From NCBI RefSeq assembly GCF_017815135.1, contig NZ_JAGJCF010000007.1:1-64000 (forward strand): DNA of 64,000 nt, read 5' to 3'. Positions 56,378 through 64,000 of the stretch are shown here, in pieces. The number at the start of each line of letters is the position of its first letter. The first letter of the stretch is position 1. A program made the translations under genes and the position numbers. Source of the DNA: Jiella mangrovi. Its GTDB lineage: Bacteria > Pseudomonadota > Alphaproteobacteria > Rhizobiales > Rhizobiaceae. The notes below the pieces were generated by a model. The model ran no database searches. It was not told where the DNA came from and worked only from the letters and a program-made list of their open reading frames with translations.

Positions 56378-56965
56378 TCAGGGACGGGCCGGCTCGCGGC
56401 CAGGTCCGGCTGATTGCGCGATCGCTCCCGTCTCGTTCAAACTCCGCAGGATGTCGCGCACGACGAACTCGGCCGCCCTTCTGAAAGCCTCGTCGCTGTC
56501 GCCGCGAAACGAGATGGTCCGCTCGAAGACGAGCTGGTCCCGAGCCACGTCGAGGACGTCGATCCGCCCGAAACCGACCAGCGTGCTCATCTTGTGGATC
56601 TCGCCGAAGACCAGATAGTTCGCACCCGCATCTTTCGCCAGAGCCAGCAGACGCTGCGGCCGCAAGGTGCCGAGGCTGCAGGCCGATCGATCGACACAGT
56701 CGAGCGAAACCACTGAGAGGGCCTCGTCTCCGGCCGTCAGACCCGCCTCGATGCCGGCGCGAAAGGCGCTCAGCCGCGCTTCATGCTCGGCCGACTGGTC
56801 ACGGATTTCCCCGGACGTGTCCTTGTAGTCGAATTTTGCGACCGCGACGGCTTTCGCCGCACCGCGCGCGCCTATGCCATCGCCCTGGCCGGCAAGCGCC
56901 GGGCCGAGCCCGGCGAAGGCGGCGAAAGCACCGATGACCGAAAGGCCTGCCTTGCCAGACATCAT
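56378..56965 (-). CDS. DUF2380-family exported protein
   Basis: 195 residues with a signal peptide (about residues 1-25, ending GPALA) and a domain (about 38-180) with VAVAKFDYKDTSGE, CVDRSACSLG and YLVFGEIHKMSTLVGFGRIDVLDVARDQLVFERTISFRGDSDEAFRRAAEFV. This is the DUF2380/DUF3280 pattern, thought to resemble TolB-N or lipoprotein-assembly folds. GGGAGG precedes the ATG. Two cysteines about 7 apart may pair in the periplasm. Confidence 0.82.
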   Translation of the reverse strand: MMSGKAGLSVIGAFAAFAGLGPALAGQGDGIGARGAAKAVAVAKFDYKDTSGEIRDQSAEHEARLSAFRAGIEAGLTAGDEALSVVSLDCVDRSACSLGTLRPQRLLALAKDAGANYLVFGEIHKMSTLVGFGRIDVLDVARDQLVFERTISFRGDSDEAFRRAAEFVVRDILRSLNETGAIAQSAGPGREPARP

Positions 56966-57028
56966 GCTTGCCTCCCGCAGATCCGGTTTCAGATCACGCC
57001 GTTCCTCCCGGTGATCGCGAAACCATGG

Positions 57029-58600
57029 TCATTTTGGCTGGGCCGCTTCGCCGCTCCCACCGCCTGACGCCCATTCGGGCAGTTCCCCGACCGTCACACC
57101 GAACAGCGTCGTCATCGTCAGATAGCCGAGCGTCGAAATGACGATGAGAGCTGCCAGATTATGAAAGCCACCATAGCGCACCATTTGCGGGATCGTCACC
57201 TTGCCCGACGCGAAGACCAGCGCGTTGGGCGGCGTGGCAACCGGCAGCATGAACGCCATCGAGGCCGCGAGCGCGGCCGGCACGCTGAGCATCAGCGGGT
57301 TTTCGCCAAGATCGAGCGACAGCGCGGCAACCAGCGGCAGAAAGGTCGCCGCCGTCGCGGTGTTGGACGTGAACTCGGTCAGCAGCAAGATGACCAGCGC
57401 GACGACGAGAACGAGGCCGATCAAGGGGATGGCGCTGGCAAAACTTCCGAGCGCTTCCCCGATCCACTTGTCGAGACCCGTGCTGGAAACGGCCTTGGCA
57501 AGGCTCAAGCCGCCGCCGAACAGAAGCAGGACGCCCCAGGGAAGGTCGGCAGCGCTCTTCCAGTCGAGAACCGCCTTCCCCTTGCCGGCACCGGAACCTT
57601 CGCCTTTGCCGTCGCCTGCGGGAATCAGGAAGAGAATCAGCGCCGCCCCGATGGCGATGCCGGCGTCGTCGAGGCCCGGCACGTAGTCGTCGAGGAAGGA
57701 TCGCGCGATCCACAGAAGCGCGGCCGAGACGAAGACCACCGCGACGACCTTCTCGGCCTGCGACATGGCTCCGAGATCGGCGATCCGCCTGGCGATCAGA
57801 TCGGACGCCCCCTCGATCTCGCTGCGGTCGAGCCGAACGAGGAGGCGCGTCAGGAGCAGCCACGAGATGGCGAGCATGACGACCGCCACCGGCACGCCGA
57901 GGAGCATCCAGCGGCCGAAGCCGAGGTCGTAGCCATATTGCTGGCTGAGACTGCCGGCAAGCAGCGCGTTGGGCGGCGTTCCGATCAGCGTCGCCACACC
58001 GCCGATCGAGGCGGCATAGGCAACGCCGAGAAGCAGGGCGAGCGGAAACTTGCCGATGTCCTCGCCTGATCCGGTCTCGCCTTCCAGAAGCGTGGCGACG
58101 GACAGCGCGATCGGCAGCATCATGACGGTCGTCGCCGTGTTCGAGACCCACATCGACAGGAACGCCGTCGCCAGCATGAAACCGGCGACGACCATGTGCT
58201 GGCGCGAGCCGGTTCTGGCGACGATATTGAGGGCGACCCGGCGGTGCAGGTTCCATTTCTCCATCGCGGCCGCGAGCATGAAGCCGCCCATGAACAGAAA
58301 GATGATGGGATCGGCATAGGGAGCGGCGGCCGCTTCCATCTCGACCGCCCCGAGCAGCGGAAACAGCACCAGCGGCACGAGCGCCGTGGCGGGAACCGGG
58401 ACCGCCTCGGTGATCCACCAGACGATCATCAGACAGGCGACGGCCACGACGCGCCAGGCTTCGATCGAAAGCCCCACGGGCGCCGGCAGAAACAGAAGCA
58501 CGACGAGGAGGGCGATGCCGATCAGCGCGGGCACGAGGCGCAGCGAGCGTTCACCGGTGTCGTCGCGCTCGGCCTGCTTTGACGCCTCGCTTGAACTCAT
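57029..58600 (-). CDS. SLC13 (DASS) family sodium/anion symporter
   Basis: 523 residues, about 11-12 membrane helices. The two SNT anion-binding motifs are visible: [18 protein letters not shown] (about 157-174) and [17 protein letters not shown] (about 425-441), with GTPPNALL and ATPPNALVF as their partner loops. DASS proteins import dicarboxylates or sulfate with Na+; which one is not readable. ATG 58600 is chosen; a GTG three codons earlier is in frame. It reads divergently from the exported phosphodiesterase. Confidence 0.93.
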   Translation of the reverse strand: MSSSEASKQAERDDTGERSLRLVPALIGIALLVVLLFLPAPVGLSIEAWRVVAVACLMIVWWITEAVPVPATALVPLVLFPLLGAVEMEAAAAPYADPIIFLFMGGFMLAAAMEKWNLHRRVALNIVARTGSRQHMVVAGFMLATAFLSMWVSNTATTVMMLPIALSVATLLEGETGSGEDIGKFPLALLLGVAYAASIGGVATLIGTPPNALLAGSLSQQYGYDLGFGRWMLLGVPVAVVMLAISWLLLTRLLVRLDRSEIEGASDLIARRIADLGAMSQAEKVVAVVFVSAALLWIARSFLDDYVPGLDDAGIAIGAALILFLIPAGDGKGEGSGAGKGKAVLDWKSAADLPWGVLLLFGGGLSLAKAVSSTGLDKWIGEALGSFASAIPLIGLVLVVALVILLLTEFTSNTATAATFLPLVAALSLDLGENPLMLSVPAALAASMAFMLPVATPPNALVFASGKVTIPQMVRYGGFHNLAALIVISTLGYLTMTTLFGVTVGELPEWASGGGSGEAAQPK

Positions 58601-58815
58601 GTCGCGCACTCCCCTGCCATCACTGCAATCTGGCGTTCCGGATCATTGATCTGGCAGACTTCCTTTCCGAGGCAAGATGCAGGCTCGCCGGGGCGAAAGC
58701 CACGGCGCTCAAGGGGCCGCAGGTCAGCCGACCGGAACACGCGCCTTTGTCGCCCGAAGGTTGCAGTCATCGGCTAGGCTGGGGCAATCCTTGCTTCATC
58801 GTCCGGAGACGCCTC

Positions 58816-60108
58816 ATGCCCCGACCGACCCGCGCCGTCATCCTCATGGCCGCTCTCGCCTCGATCGGCGGCAACGCCGCTGCACAGACCGGTGACGGGC
58901 CGCCGGCAACGGCTGAGACCGCCTTTGTCGGCGTGCGCCCTCTGGCGCTCGTCGATGCGCTGAAGGACGGCCCCTTGAAGAAAAAGCTCTCGGCCTGCAT
59001 CGGCCAGCCGATGAAACCGACCGACTGGTCGATCGGCCATCGCGGCGCGCCGCTGCAATTTCCCGAGCATTCGCGCCAGTCCTATCTGGCCGCGGCGCGC
59101 ATGGGCGCCGGCATCATCGAATGCGACGTCGCCTTCACCAGGGACCGGGAGCTCGTCTGCCGGCACTCCCAATGCGATCTGCACACAACGACCGATATCC
59201 TGATGCGGCCCGACCTTGCGGCGCAATGCACAGAGCCCTTTACGCCGGCCGATGCATCGAGCGGCCGGCAGGCCAGCGCCAGATGCTGCACGTCCGACCT
59301 GACGCTCGCGCAATTCATGACGCTGAACGCCAAGATGGATTCGGCCGACACGGCGGCGACGACGCCGCTCGCCTATCAGGGCGGCAACGCCCCATGGCGC
59401 ACGACGCTCTACGCGCCCGCAGAGGTGATGAGCCACAAGGGCTACATCGAACTCATCAAGTCCCTCGGCCGCAAATTCACGCCCGAACTGAAAACCCCCG
59501 AAGTCGCGATGCCATACGAGGGCGACTACACCCAGGAGGACTACGCCGACCAGATGATCGCGGACTACGAGGCCGCCGGCGTGCCGGCTTCGGACGTCTA
59601 CCCCCAGTCGTTCCGGCTCGACGACATCCGATACTGGATCGCGAATCACCCCGAATTCGGCCGGCAGGCCGTCTATCTCGATGGCCGCAACAGATTGCCG
59701 TGGGGGTTCGATCCGTTGAAGCCGAAAAGTTTCGAGCCAACCATGGCCGAACTCGCCGAGGCCGGCGTCAGGATCATCGCACCGCCCTTGTGGATGCTGG
59801 TGACGCCCGGCGAAAACGGCGCGATCGTCCCCTCGGCCTATGCCAAGGAGGCCGGACGGGCCGGTCTCGATATCATCGCCTGGTCGCTCGAGCGCTCCGG
59901 CCCGCTCGCCACCGGTGGCGGCTGGTACTACCAGACGATTTCGCGGGTCGTGGACAGTGACGGCGACATGCTCCGTCTTCTCGAGACCCTGGCCAAAGAC
60001 GTCGGCGTCATCGGTGTTTTCTCCGACTGGCCGGCGACGACGACGTTTTTCGCCAACTGCCTCGTTCCCGGCGCCACCAACGACCCAGACATACGCTCAC
60101 ACAACTGA
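58816..60108 (+). CDS. Exported glycerophosphodiester phosphodiesterase
   Basis: 430 residues with a signal peptide ([19 protein letters not shown], then NAAAQ cleavage region). GDPD core: [56 protein letters not shown] (active-site His-Arg and Glu/Asp residues, about 74-128) and [26 protein letters not shown]. The frame is open upstream to 58579, but the ATG at 58816 gives the exported form. Release of glycerol-3-phosphate from periplasmic diesters fits a phosphate or lipid-recycling role. C-terminal cysteine (FFANC) is near the end. Confidence 0.9.
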   Translation: MPRPTRAVILMAALASIGGNAAAQTGDGPPATAETAFVGVRPLALVDALKDGPLKKKLSACIGQPMKPTDWSIGHRGAPLQFPEHSRQSYLAAARMGAGIIECDVAFTRDRELVCRHSQCDLHTTTDILMRPDLAAQCTEPFTPADASSGRQASARCCTSDLTLAQFMTLNAKMDSADTAATTPLAYQGGNAPWRTTLYAPAEVMSHKGYIELIKSLGRKFTPELKTPEVAMPYEGDYTQEDYADQMIADYEAAGVPASDVYPQSFRLDDIRYWIANHPEFGRQAVYLDGRNRLPWGFDPLKPKSFEPTMAELAEAGVRIIAPPLWMLVTPGENGAIVPSAYAKEAGRAGLDIIAWSLERSGPLATGGGWYYQTISRVVDSDGDMLRLLETLAKDVGVIGVFSDWPATTTFFANCLVPGATNDPDIRSHN

Positions 60109-60650
60109 AAGTTGGTGTATCACGGCGGTCTGTTTCTTCGGGCAAAAGCAGAAATTCTCGTCACTTACCGGGATACTCCCCAACCGTTGCAGCTATATTC
60201 GCCCATCTTCGGCGGATGGCAGGGCGGCTCATAATTTATACTTACTATCCGTTACACAGATTGCCATTCCCATGCTCTACCACCCTAGATCTATTGTTGG
60301 CGTGGCGCGCCAAGCCGGCTAGGAGATAGATCGGGGACAGCGGCGTTTTCGGCGCCAACAATGCGAGGGGTCGGCATGCTCTTCTACGACGACGCGCCGG
60401 GCGATCGATCCGGTGCGATCGAGGCATCGGCTTCGGGCAAGGCAGGGCTTCTTGAGCGCTCGGTTGCCATTCCAGGAATTTTCCGGCCTCAAGGCGCGCT
60501 GACGGCCGCCACAGAGGCGTCCAGCGCGGCAGCTGGCGCGGGCGGAAGCTTACAGTCGTGGCGTTCAGGCACGGCCGTCTCATGCCGCGATTGCCGGTAG
60601 TGCCCTCCGTGTCCCAAGCCTTCCCCGTGACTGTCTGAACGGCCGCGATC
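60109..60650. other. Intergenic region with an AT-rich patch
   Basis: 542 bp. The first 200 bp (about 60109-60310) are clearly more AT-rich than the rest of the window. A 79-residue open frame (60361-60600, plus) and one on the minus strand (60245-60652) lack recognisable features; I do not call them. No RNA hairpin with a U-tract was found. Confidence 0.5.
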
Positions 60651-61316
60651 ATGAACTGGACCGATTCGATCGACGCCTATTGCGAGCGTGTCAGCCCGGC
60701 CTTCTGGGCAGAACCGCTCAACGCTTTGTCCAACGTCGCCTTCATCGCCGCGGCGCTGATCGGGCTCAGCCTCTGGAAGATGCGCGGCGGCAAGGACCGC
60801 CCGGCATTCGTGCTGTGTTGTCTCGTCGCCGTGATCGGCGTCGGTTCCTTCACCTTCCACACCGTCGCCACCCGTTGGGCGAGCCTTGCCGACGTGATCC
60901 CCATCGCGCTGTTCATCTATGCCTATTTCGCCCTGGCGCTCACACGCTTCTTCGGCCTGTCGAAGCTCGCCGCAGGGGCCGGGACGGTCGCCTTTTTCGG
61001 CGCCTCGTTCCTTGCCCAGCCGGTCTTTGCCACAATCGTCGGGTCTTCGGCCGGCTACATTCCAGCGCTCTTGGCGATGCTCGCGATCGGAAGCCTTCTC
61101 CTCGCCCGGCACAATACGGCCGGCGCGCTCGTCATCTCGGCCGGAGCGACGTTCCTGGTCTCTTTGTGTTTTCGCATCTTCGACCAGCCGATCTGCGAGG
61201 TCTGGCCGCTCGGCACCCACATGATTTGGCACGTTCTCAACGCCGCAACGCTCGCGCTGCTGCTTGCCGCCGCGATCGATGCCCATCCGACCCCTGCGGT
61301 TCGGCGCAAACACTGA
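60651..61316 (+). CDS. Ceramidase-family (alkaline phytoceramidase-like) membrane protein
   Basis: 221 residues, about seven membrane helices. Family motifs: EPLNALSNVAFIAAALIGL (Glu/Asn/Ser, about 21-39), GSFTFHTVATRWASLADVIPI with Ser/His and Asp (about 65-85), and GTHMIWHVLNAATLALLL with two His near the end; these residues hold zinc in alkaline ceramidases (PF05875). A true ceramide substrate is uncertain in bacteria lacking sphingolipids. It follows the exported phosphodiesterase but 542 bp separate them. Confidence 0.82.
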   Translation: MNWTDSIDAYCERVSPAFWAEPLNALSNVAFIAAALIGLSLWKMRGGKDRPAFVLCCLVAVIGVGSFTFHTVATRWASLADVIPIALFIYAYFALALTRFFGLSKLAAGAGTVAFFGASFLAQPVFATIVGSSAGYIPALLAMLAIGSLLLARHNTAGALVISAGATFLVSLCFRIFDQPICEVWPLGTHMIWHVLNAATLALLLAAAIDAHPTPAVRRKH

Positions 61317-61328
61317 CGCGGCGACAGG

Positions 61329-62426
61329 TCAGGCCGGCGGCGGCCCGGCCAGGAGATCGTCGACCCTGCGGTCGCGAAGCGAGGCGATGTCGGCGATGTC
61401 GCCCATGTCGAGGAGCCTCAGCATCCCCTTGAGGATCCGCGCCGGCAGATGCGGGCCGCCATAAACGAGGCCGGTATAAAGCTGGATGAGATCGGCCCCG
61501 GCCTCGATCTTCATGACCGCAGTGCGCGCGTCCTCGACGCCGCCGACGCCGATCAGCGGAAAGTCCGGCCCGACGGCCCGGCGGAAGCGGGCGAGCACCC
61601 AGGTCGAGCGGCGCATCAGCGGCCGGCCCGACAGGCCGCCGGCCTCGGCCGCCAGCGGGTGGTTTTCAACGCCGTCGCGGGCAAGCGTCGTGTTGCCGAC
61701 GATCAGGCCGTCCACCGCGCGATGTCTCGCCGCATCGGCGATTTCCTCGATCTGGTCCTCGTCGAGATCGGGCGCGACCTTGACGAAGATCGGCTTGCGC
61801 GGGCTCGCCATCATCGCCGCATAGCCGTTGCGCGCGGCAACCACCGCCTTCAGCAGGCGATCGAGGTCGTCGCCCCCCTGAAGGGCGCGCAGCCCGGGCG
61901 TGTTGGGCGAGGAGATGTTGATGGTCAGATAGCTGGCGAAGCCCTCGAAGACGTTGACGCCCTCGACATAGTCGGCGATCCGGTCCTGCGAATCCTTGTT
62001 GGCGCCGATATTGACGCCGACGATGCCGGGCTTGCCCGTCCTTGCCGCCAGCCGCTCCGATGCGTCGGCATGGCCGTCATTGTTGAAGCCGAGACGATTG
62101 ATCACGCCGCGCGCCTTCGGCAGGCGAAAGATACGCGGGCGCGGATTTCCCTCCTGCGGCTTCGGCGTCAGCGTGCCGACCTCGGCAAAGCCGAAGCCAA
62201 GCCGCAAGGCCTCGTCGGGCACCTCGGCATTCTTGTCGTAGCCTGCCGCAAGGCCGAGCGGATTGGGAAAGCGGATGCCGGCGACCTCGACATGCAGCCT
62301 TCCATCCACCGGAATGTCGAGATCGCGGACGAGCCCACGCTTCAGCGCCGTCAGCGACAGTTCGTGGGCGCGTTCGGCCTCGAGCCGAAACAGCGCCGGC
62401 CGCGCCAGCCTGTAAAGAACGCTCAT
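61329..62426 (-). CDS. pyrD: Dihydroorotate dehydrogenase (quinone)
   Basis: Class 2 membrane-associated DHODH, 365 residues. Features: an N-terminal amphipathic helix (RLARPALFRLEAERAHELSL), FMN-binding NPLGLAAGYDKNAEVP (about 55-70), YLTINISSPNTPGLRALQ with the catalytic Ser (about 170-187), and IGVGGVEDARTAVMKIEAGADLIQLYTGLVYGGP near the end. Catalyses the fourth step of pyrimidine synthesis using ubiquinone. Its ATG at 62426 is 33 bp after DUF952, a common rhizobial pairing. Confidence 0.97.
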   Translation of the reverse strand: MSVLYRLARPALFRLEAERAHELSLTALKRGLVRDLDIPVDGRLHVEVAGIRFPNPLGLAAGYDKNAEVPDEALRLGFGFAEVGTLTPKPQEGNPRPRIFRLPKARGVINRLGFNNDGHADASERLAARTGKPGIVGVNIGANKDSQDRIADYVEGVNVFEGFASYLTINISSPNTPGLRALQGGDDLDRLLKAVVAARNGYAAMMASPRKPIFVKVAPDLDEDQIEEIADAARHRAVDGLIVGNTTLARDGVENHPLAAEAGGLSGRPLMRRSTWVLARFRRAVGPDFPLIGVGGVEDARTAVMKIEAGADLIQLYTGLVYGGPHLPARILKGMLRLLDMGDIADIASLRDRRVDDLLAGPPPA

Positions 62427-62459
62427 GGCATCATCGCCGGTGCCGGCCCCATCGGTTCC

Positions 62460-62807
62460 TCACCGCATCGCTCCGGGAAACAGGTGATGTCCGTCCGGCC
62501 CGATGGGCAGTTCCTCGACCCACAGCACCGCCTCGACCGGCAGACTCGCGTACAGATGGGGAAACAGCGCACCGCCACGCGATTGTTCGTATTTCAACCT
62601 GTCGCCGAGCGGCGCGGGATCGACCGCCAGAAGCAGGAGATCGTCCTGGCCGGCGAAGTGACGGGCCGCCGTCTCGCGCACCTGCGCACTGGTCGAGAAG
62701 TGGATGAAGCCGTCGGCATGATCGACCGGCGCGCCGTCGAGCCGCCCGCTGGCCCTGGCCTCTTCCCAAAGCGCTCTTGGCAGAATTTTATAGATTGTCT
62801 GGTTCAT
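62460..62807 (-). CDS. DUF952-family protein
   Basis: 115 residues beginning MNQTIYKILPRALWEEARASG, then DGFIHFSTSAQVRETAARHFAGQDDLLLLAVDP and GGALFPHLYASLPVEAVLWVEELP, the DUF952 core fold. Function unknown; some members resemble ADP-ribose-binding or ADP-ribosyltransferase-type folds. The ATG at 62807 is chosen; the in-frame extension to 62867 is not conserved. Cotranscribed with pyrD. Confidence 0.85.
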   Translation of the reverse strand: MNQTIYKILPRALWEEARASGRLDGAPVDHADGFIHFSTSAQVRETAARHFAGQDDLLLLAVDPAPLGDRLKYEQSRGGALFPHLYASLPVEAVLWVEELPIGPDGHHLFPGAMR

Positions 62808-62962
62808 GAAGAGATCGGTGCCAAACAATCTGGAGAAAATCAATTCCGGCCGCGCCGTCATATACAAGCCACCGAAGGCTGCCAGCTTTTTCTCCTGTTC
62901 CGGCGAAGCTCTCGGCGGGCCGCCACGCCCTGTCGCCAGTCGCCTCTGGCAGGAGAAAGACG

Positions 62963-63442
62963 ATGACGAAGACCCGCAACCTTTCCGCGCTTGCGGCGAC
63001 GATCAGCTGCTTGTGCCTGCTTGCACTTGGCATGGCAGGCAGGGCGAGCGCCCAGTCCGGGCTGAGCGAGACCGACCCGCAGCTTGAACCCGGCCGATAC
63101 GAGATCGTACGGATCGACGGCGCCGTCGCACGGCTCGACACGGCCACGGGCGAGCTTTCGCCCTGCCGGGTCGTCGCGGATGCCCTGACCTGTGGGAACG
63201 CTGCCGGCCCGCGCGATCAAGCCGCTTCGAACGCGCGCATCCGCGCGCTGGAAAAACGGGTCTCGGCGCTTGAGGCAGAGCTTTCAAAAGGCGGCTCGGC
63301 GCTCACCGGCAGCGACGAGACCGATGCTGCGATCGCGCGGATGCAAAAACTCTTTCGCGGCTTTGCCGACATCGTCAAGGAGCTTGAGGAGGGCCGCGAC
63401 GCGGCAAGAGGGACCGACGCCTCGCCGCCCGACCGGACGTGA
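62963..63442 (+). CDS. Exported coiled-coil protein, unknown function
   Basis: 159 residues: signal peptide (about 1-30, ending GRASAQ), a short conserved-looking part with CRVVADALTCG (two Cys), a coiled-coil stretch (ASNARIRALEKRVSALEAELSKG, about 88-110), and a C-terminal charged helix (KLFRGFADIVKELEEG). AGGAG precedes the ATG. It stands alone between DUF952 (divergent) and tRNA-Ser. Confidence 0.72.
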   Translation: MTKTRNLSALAATISCLCLLALGMAGRASAQSGLSETDPQLEPGRYEIVRIDGAVARLDTATGELSPCRVVADALTCGNAAGPRDQAASNARIRALEKRVSALEAELSKGGSALTGSDETDAAIARMQKLFRGFADIVKELEEGRDAARGTDASPPDRT

Positions 63443-63744
63443 AGACGGGCCGACGCGCCTGCTTGGCAGCGCATTGGCCAATCAGTTTGATTGCGAGACC
63501 TCCGCCCGCCGCAATGCCTTGAACCACCCTGTCCGGCCGCGCTGCGGGCTGTCTCCCGAAGGCCCGGACCCTGCCGCTTTGAAATCGGGGCTTGAAGACG
63601 CGGCCATTCTGTCATATTCCCCCGCCGTTCGAAGACGGGCCCGAAACCGGGGCCCGGGGCGCTTCTTCCGGGATGACCCGCATCGAGATCGAAGCCGCTG
63701 AGGCGTTCATGCTTCAGCCGATGATCTTGCATGATTCGAACATG
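63443..63744. other. Intergenic region before tRNA-Ser, imperfect hairpin
   Basis: 302 bp without a recognisable gene. An imperfect inverted repeat around 63630-63668 (GAAGACGGGCCC ... GGGGCCC ... GCTTC) lies here; no T-run follows it on either strand. Confidence 0.5.
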
Positions 63745-63834
63745 GGTGAGGTGGCCGAGTGGTTGAAGGCGCACGCCTGGAACGCGTGTATACGGGAAAC
63801 CGTATCGAGGGTTCGAATCCCTCTCTCACCGCCA
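63745..63834 (+). tRNA. tRNA-Ser (GGA)
   Basis: 90 nt with encoded CCA. Acceptor GGTGAGG pairs with TCTCACC (one G-U); D-arm GGCCGAGTGGTTGAAGGC; anticodon loop CTGGAAC gives GGA; long class II variable arm (TATACGGGAAACCGTATC); T-arm GGGTTCGAATCCC. Near the 3' edge of the window. Confidence 0.97.
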
Positions 63835-63925
63835 TTTCCCTGATTTTCCTATAAGCGCCTGATTTTGAAGGCTAATTTTCGGCAGCTGCATTTTGCTCCG
63901 ACCTAGCGTTCAGACCAAATTTGAG

Positions 63926-64000
63926 ATGGTCCATATGTTTGCGCAGAAAGCACGGGCGGACGAGCGCCACGCCCAGTTCCTCAAACGCCATCCGGACCGT
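63926..64000 (+). other. Possible start of a gene running off the window
   Basis: ATG 63926 opens 25 codons (MVHMFAQKARADERHAQFLK...) to the window edge with a weak GAG upstream. The opposite strand is also open across this region down to a TAG near 63877. Neither can be identified from this length. Confidence 0.25.

Noticed and set aside
60245-60652. 135-residue minus-strand and 79-residue plus-strand frames in the intergenic region
   Set aside because: Composition is Arg/Pro-rich, no signal peptide, domain or ribosome site; not supported as genes.
63877-64000. Minus-strand frame at the window edge ending near 63877
   Set aside because: Only about 40 codons are visible (…FEELGVALVRPCFLRKHMDH…), with no identifiable family; could be real but cannot be supported.

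Overview
The window is GC-rich chromosomal DNA of an alphaproteobacterium of the order Hyphomicrobiales (Rhizobiales). This rests on gene order and protein families: rpmI-rplT followed by pheS/pheT, the trpS-usp-nifU-tsaB-rimI-olsA-miaB-phoH-ybeY-corC-lnt-XRE-metK-trmB run, glnD-murJ with mutS and olsB nearby, trpF-trpB-trpA-accD-folC around trxA, cpdR followed by tRNA-Val, and pyrD next to a DUF952 gene. A specific genus cannot be named from sequence alone.

Layout. 1-7.6 kb (minus strand): rpmI, rplT, pheS and pheT, but pheS and pheT are separated by a four-gene block that includes a HEPN-domain protein with a small overlapping partner. 7.9-22.9 kb (plus strand): a translation, tRNA-modification and envelope cluster, interrupted twice by toxin-antitoxin-like pairs, one with a truncated VapC. 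22.9-31.4 kb (minus): a VOC protein, murJ, glnD, a small secreted protein and mutS. 31.7-41.6 kb: a small exported protein, olsB (which with olsA at 13 kb makes an ornithine-lipid pathway), acuI-like, lspA, two RNA methyltransferases, several plus-strand enzymes, a hisN-like phosphatase, and a small RNA gene that matches the MmgR/suhB (alpha-r8) family. 41.7-46.4 kb: cpdR, tRNA-Val, a large two-domain glycosyltransferase and trxA. 46.6-54.7 kb: folC, accD, trpA, cutA, a ParE-type pair, trpB, trpF, and a DUF4258/XRE pair with its own operator-like palindrome and terminator. 54.7-64 kb: a DUF45 metallopeptidase, DUF2852 and DUF2380 proteins, an SLC13 transporter, an exported glycerophosphodiesterase, a ceramidase-like membrane protein, pyrD, DUF952, a small exported protein and tRNA-Ser(GGA).

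Most of the content is housekeeping. The accessory signal is of three kinds: five small two-gene toxin-antitoxin-like cassettes set inside otherwise conserved gene runs; a MITE-like repeat of about 290 bp with imperfect terminal inverted repeats and two internal hairpins, present as two full copies and one half copy, each in a 3' intergenic position; and the intergenic sRNA at about 40.5 kb. No CRISPR array, rRNA, insertion-sequence transposase or replication origin was seen.
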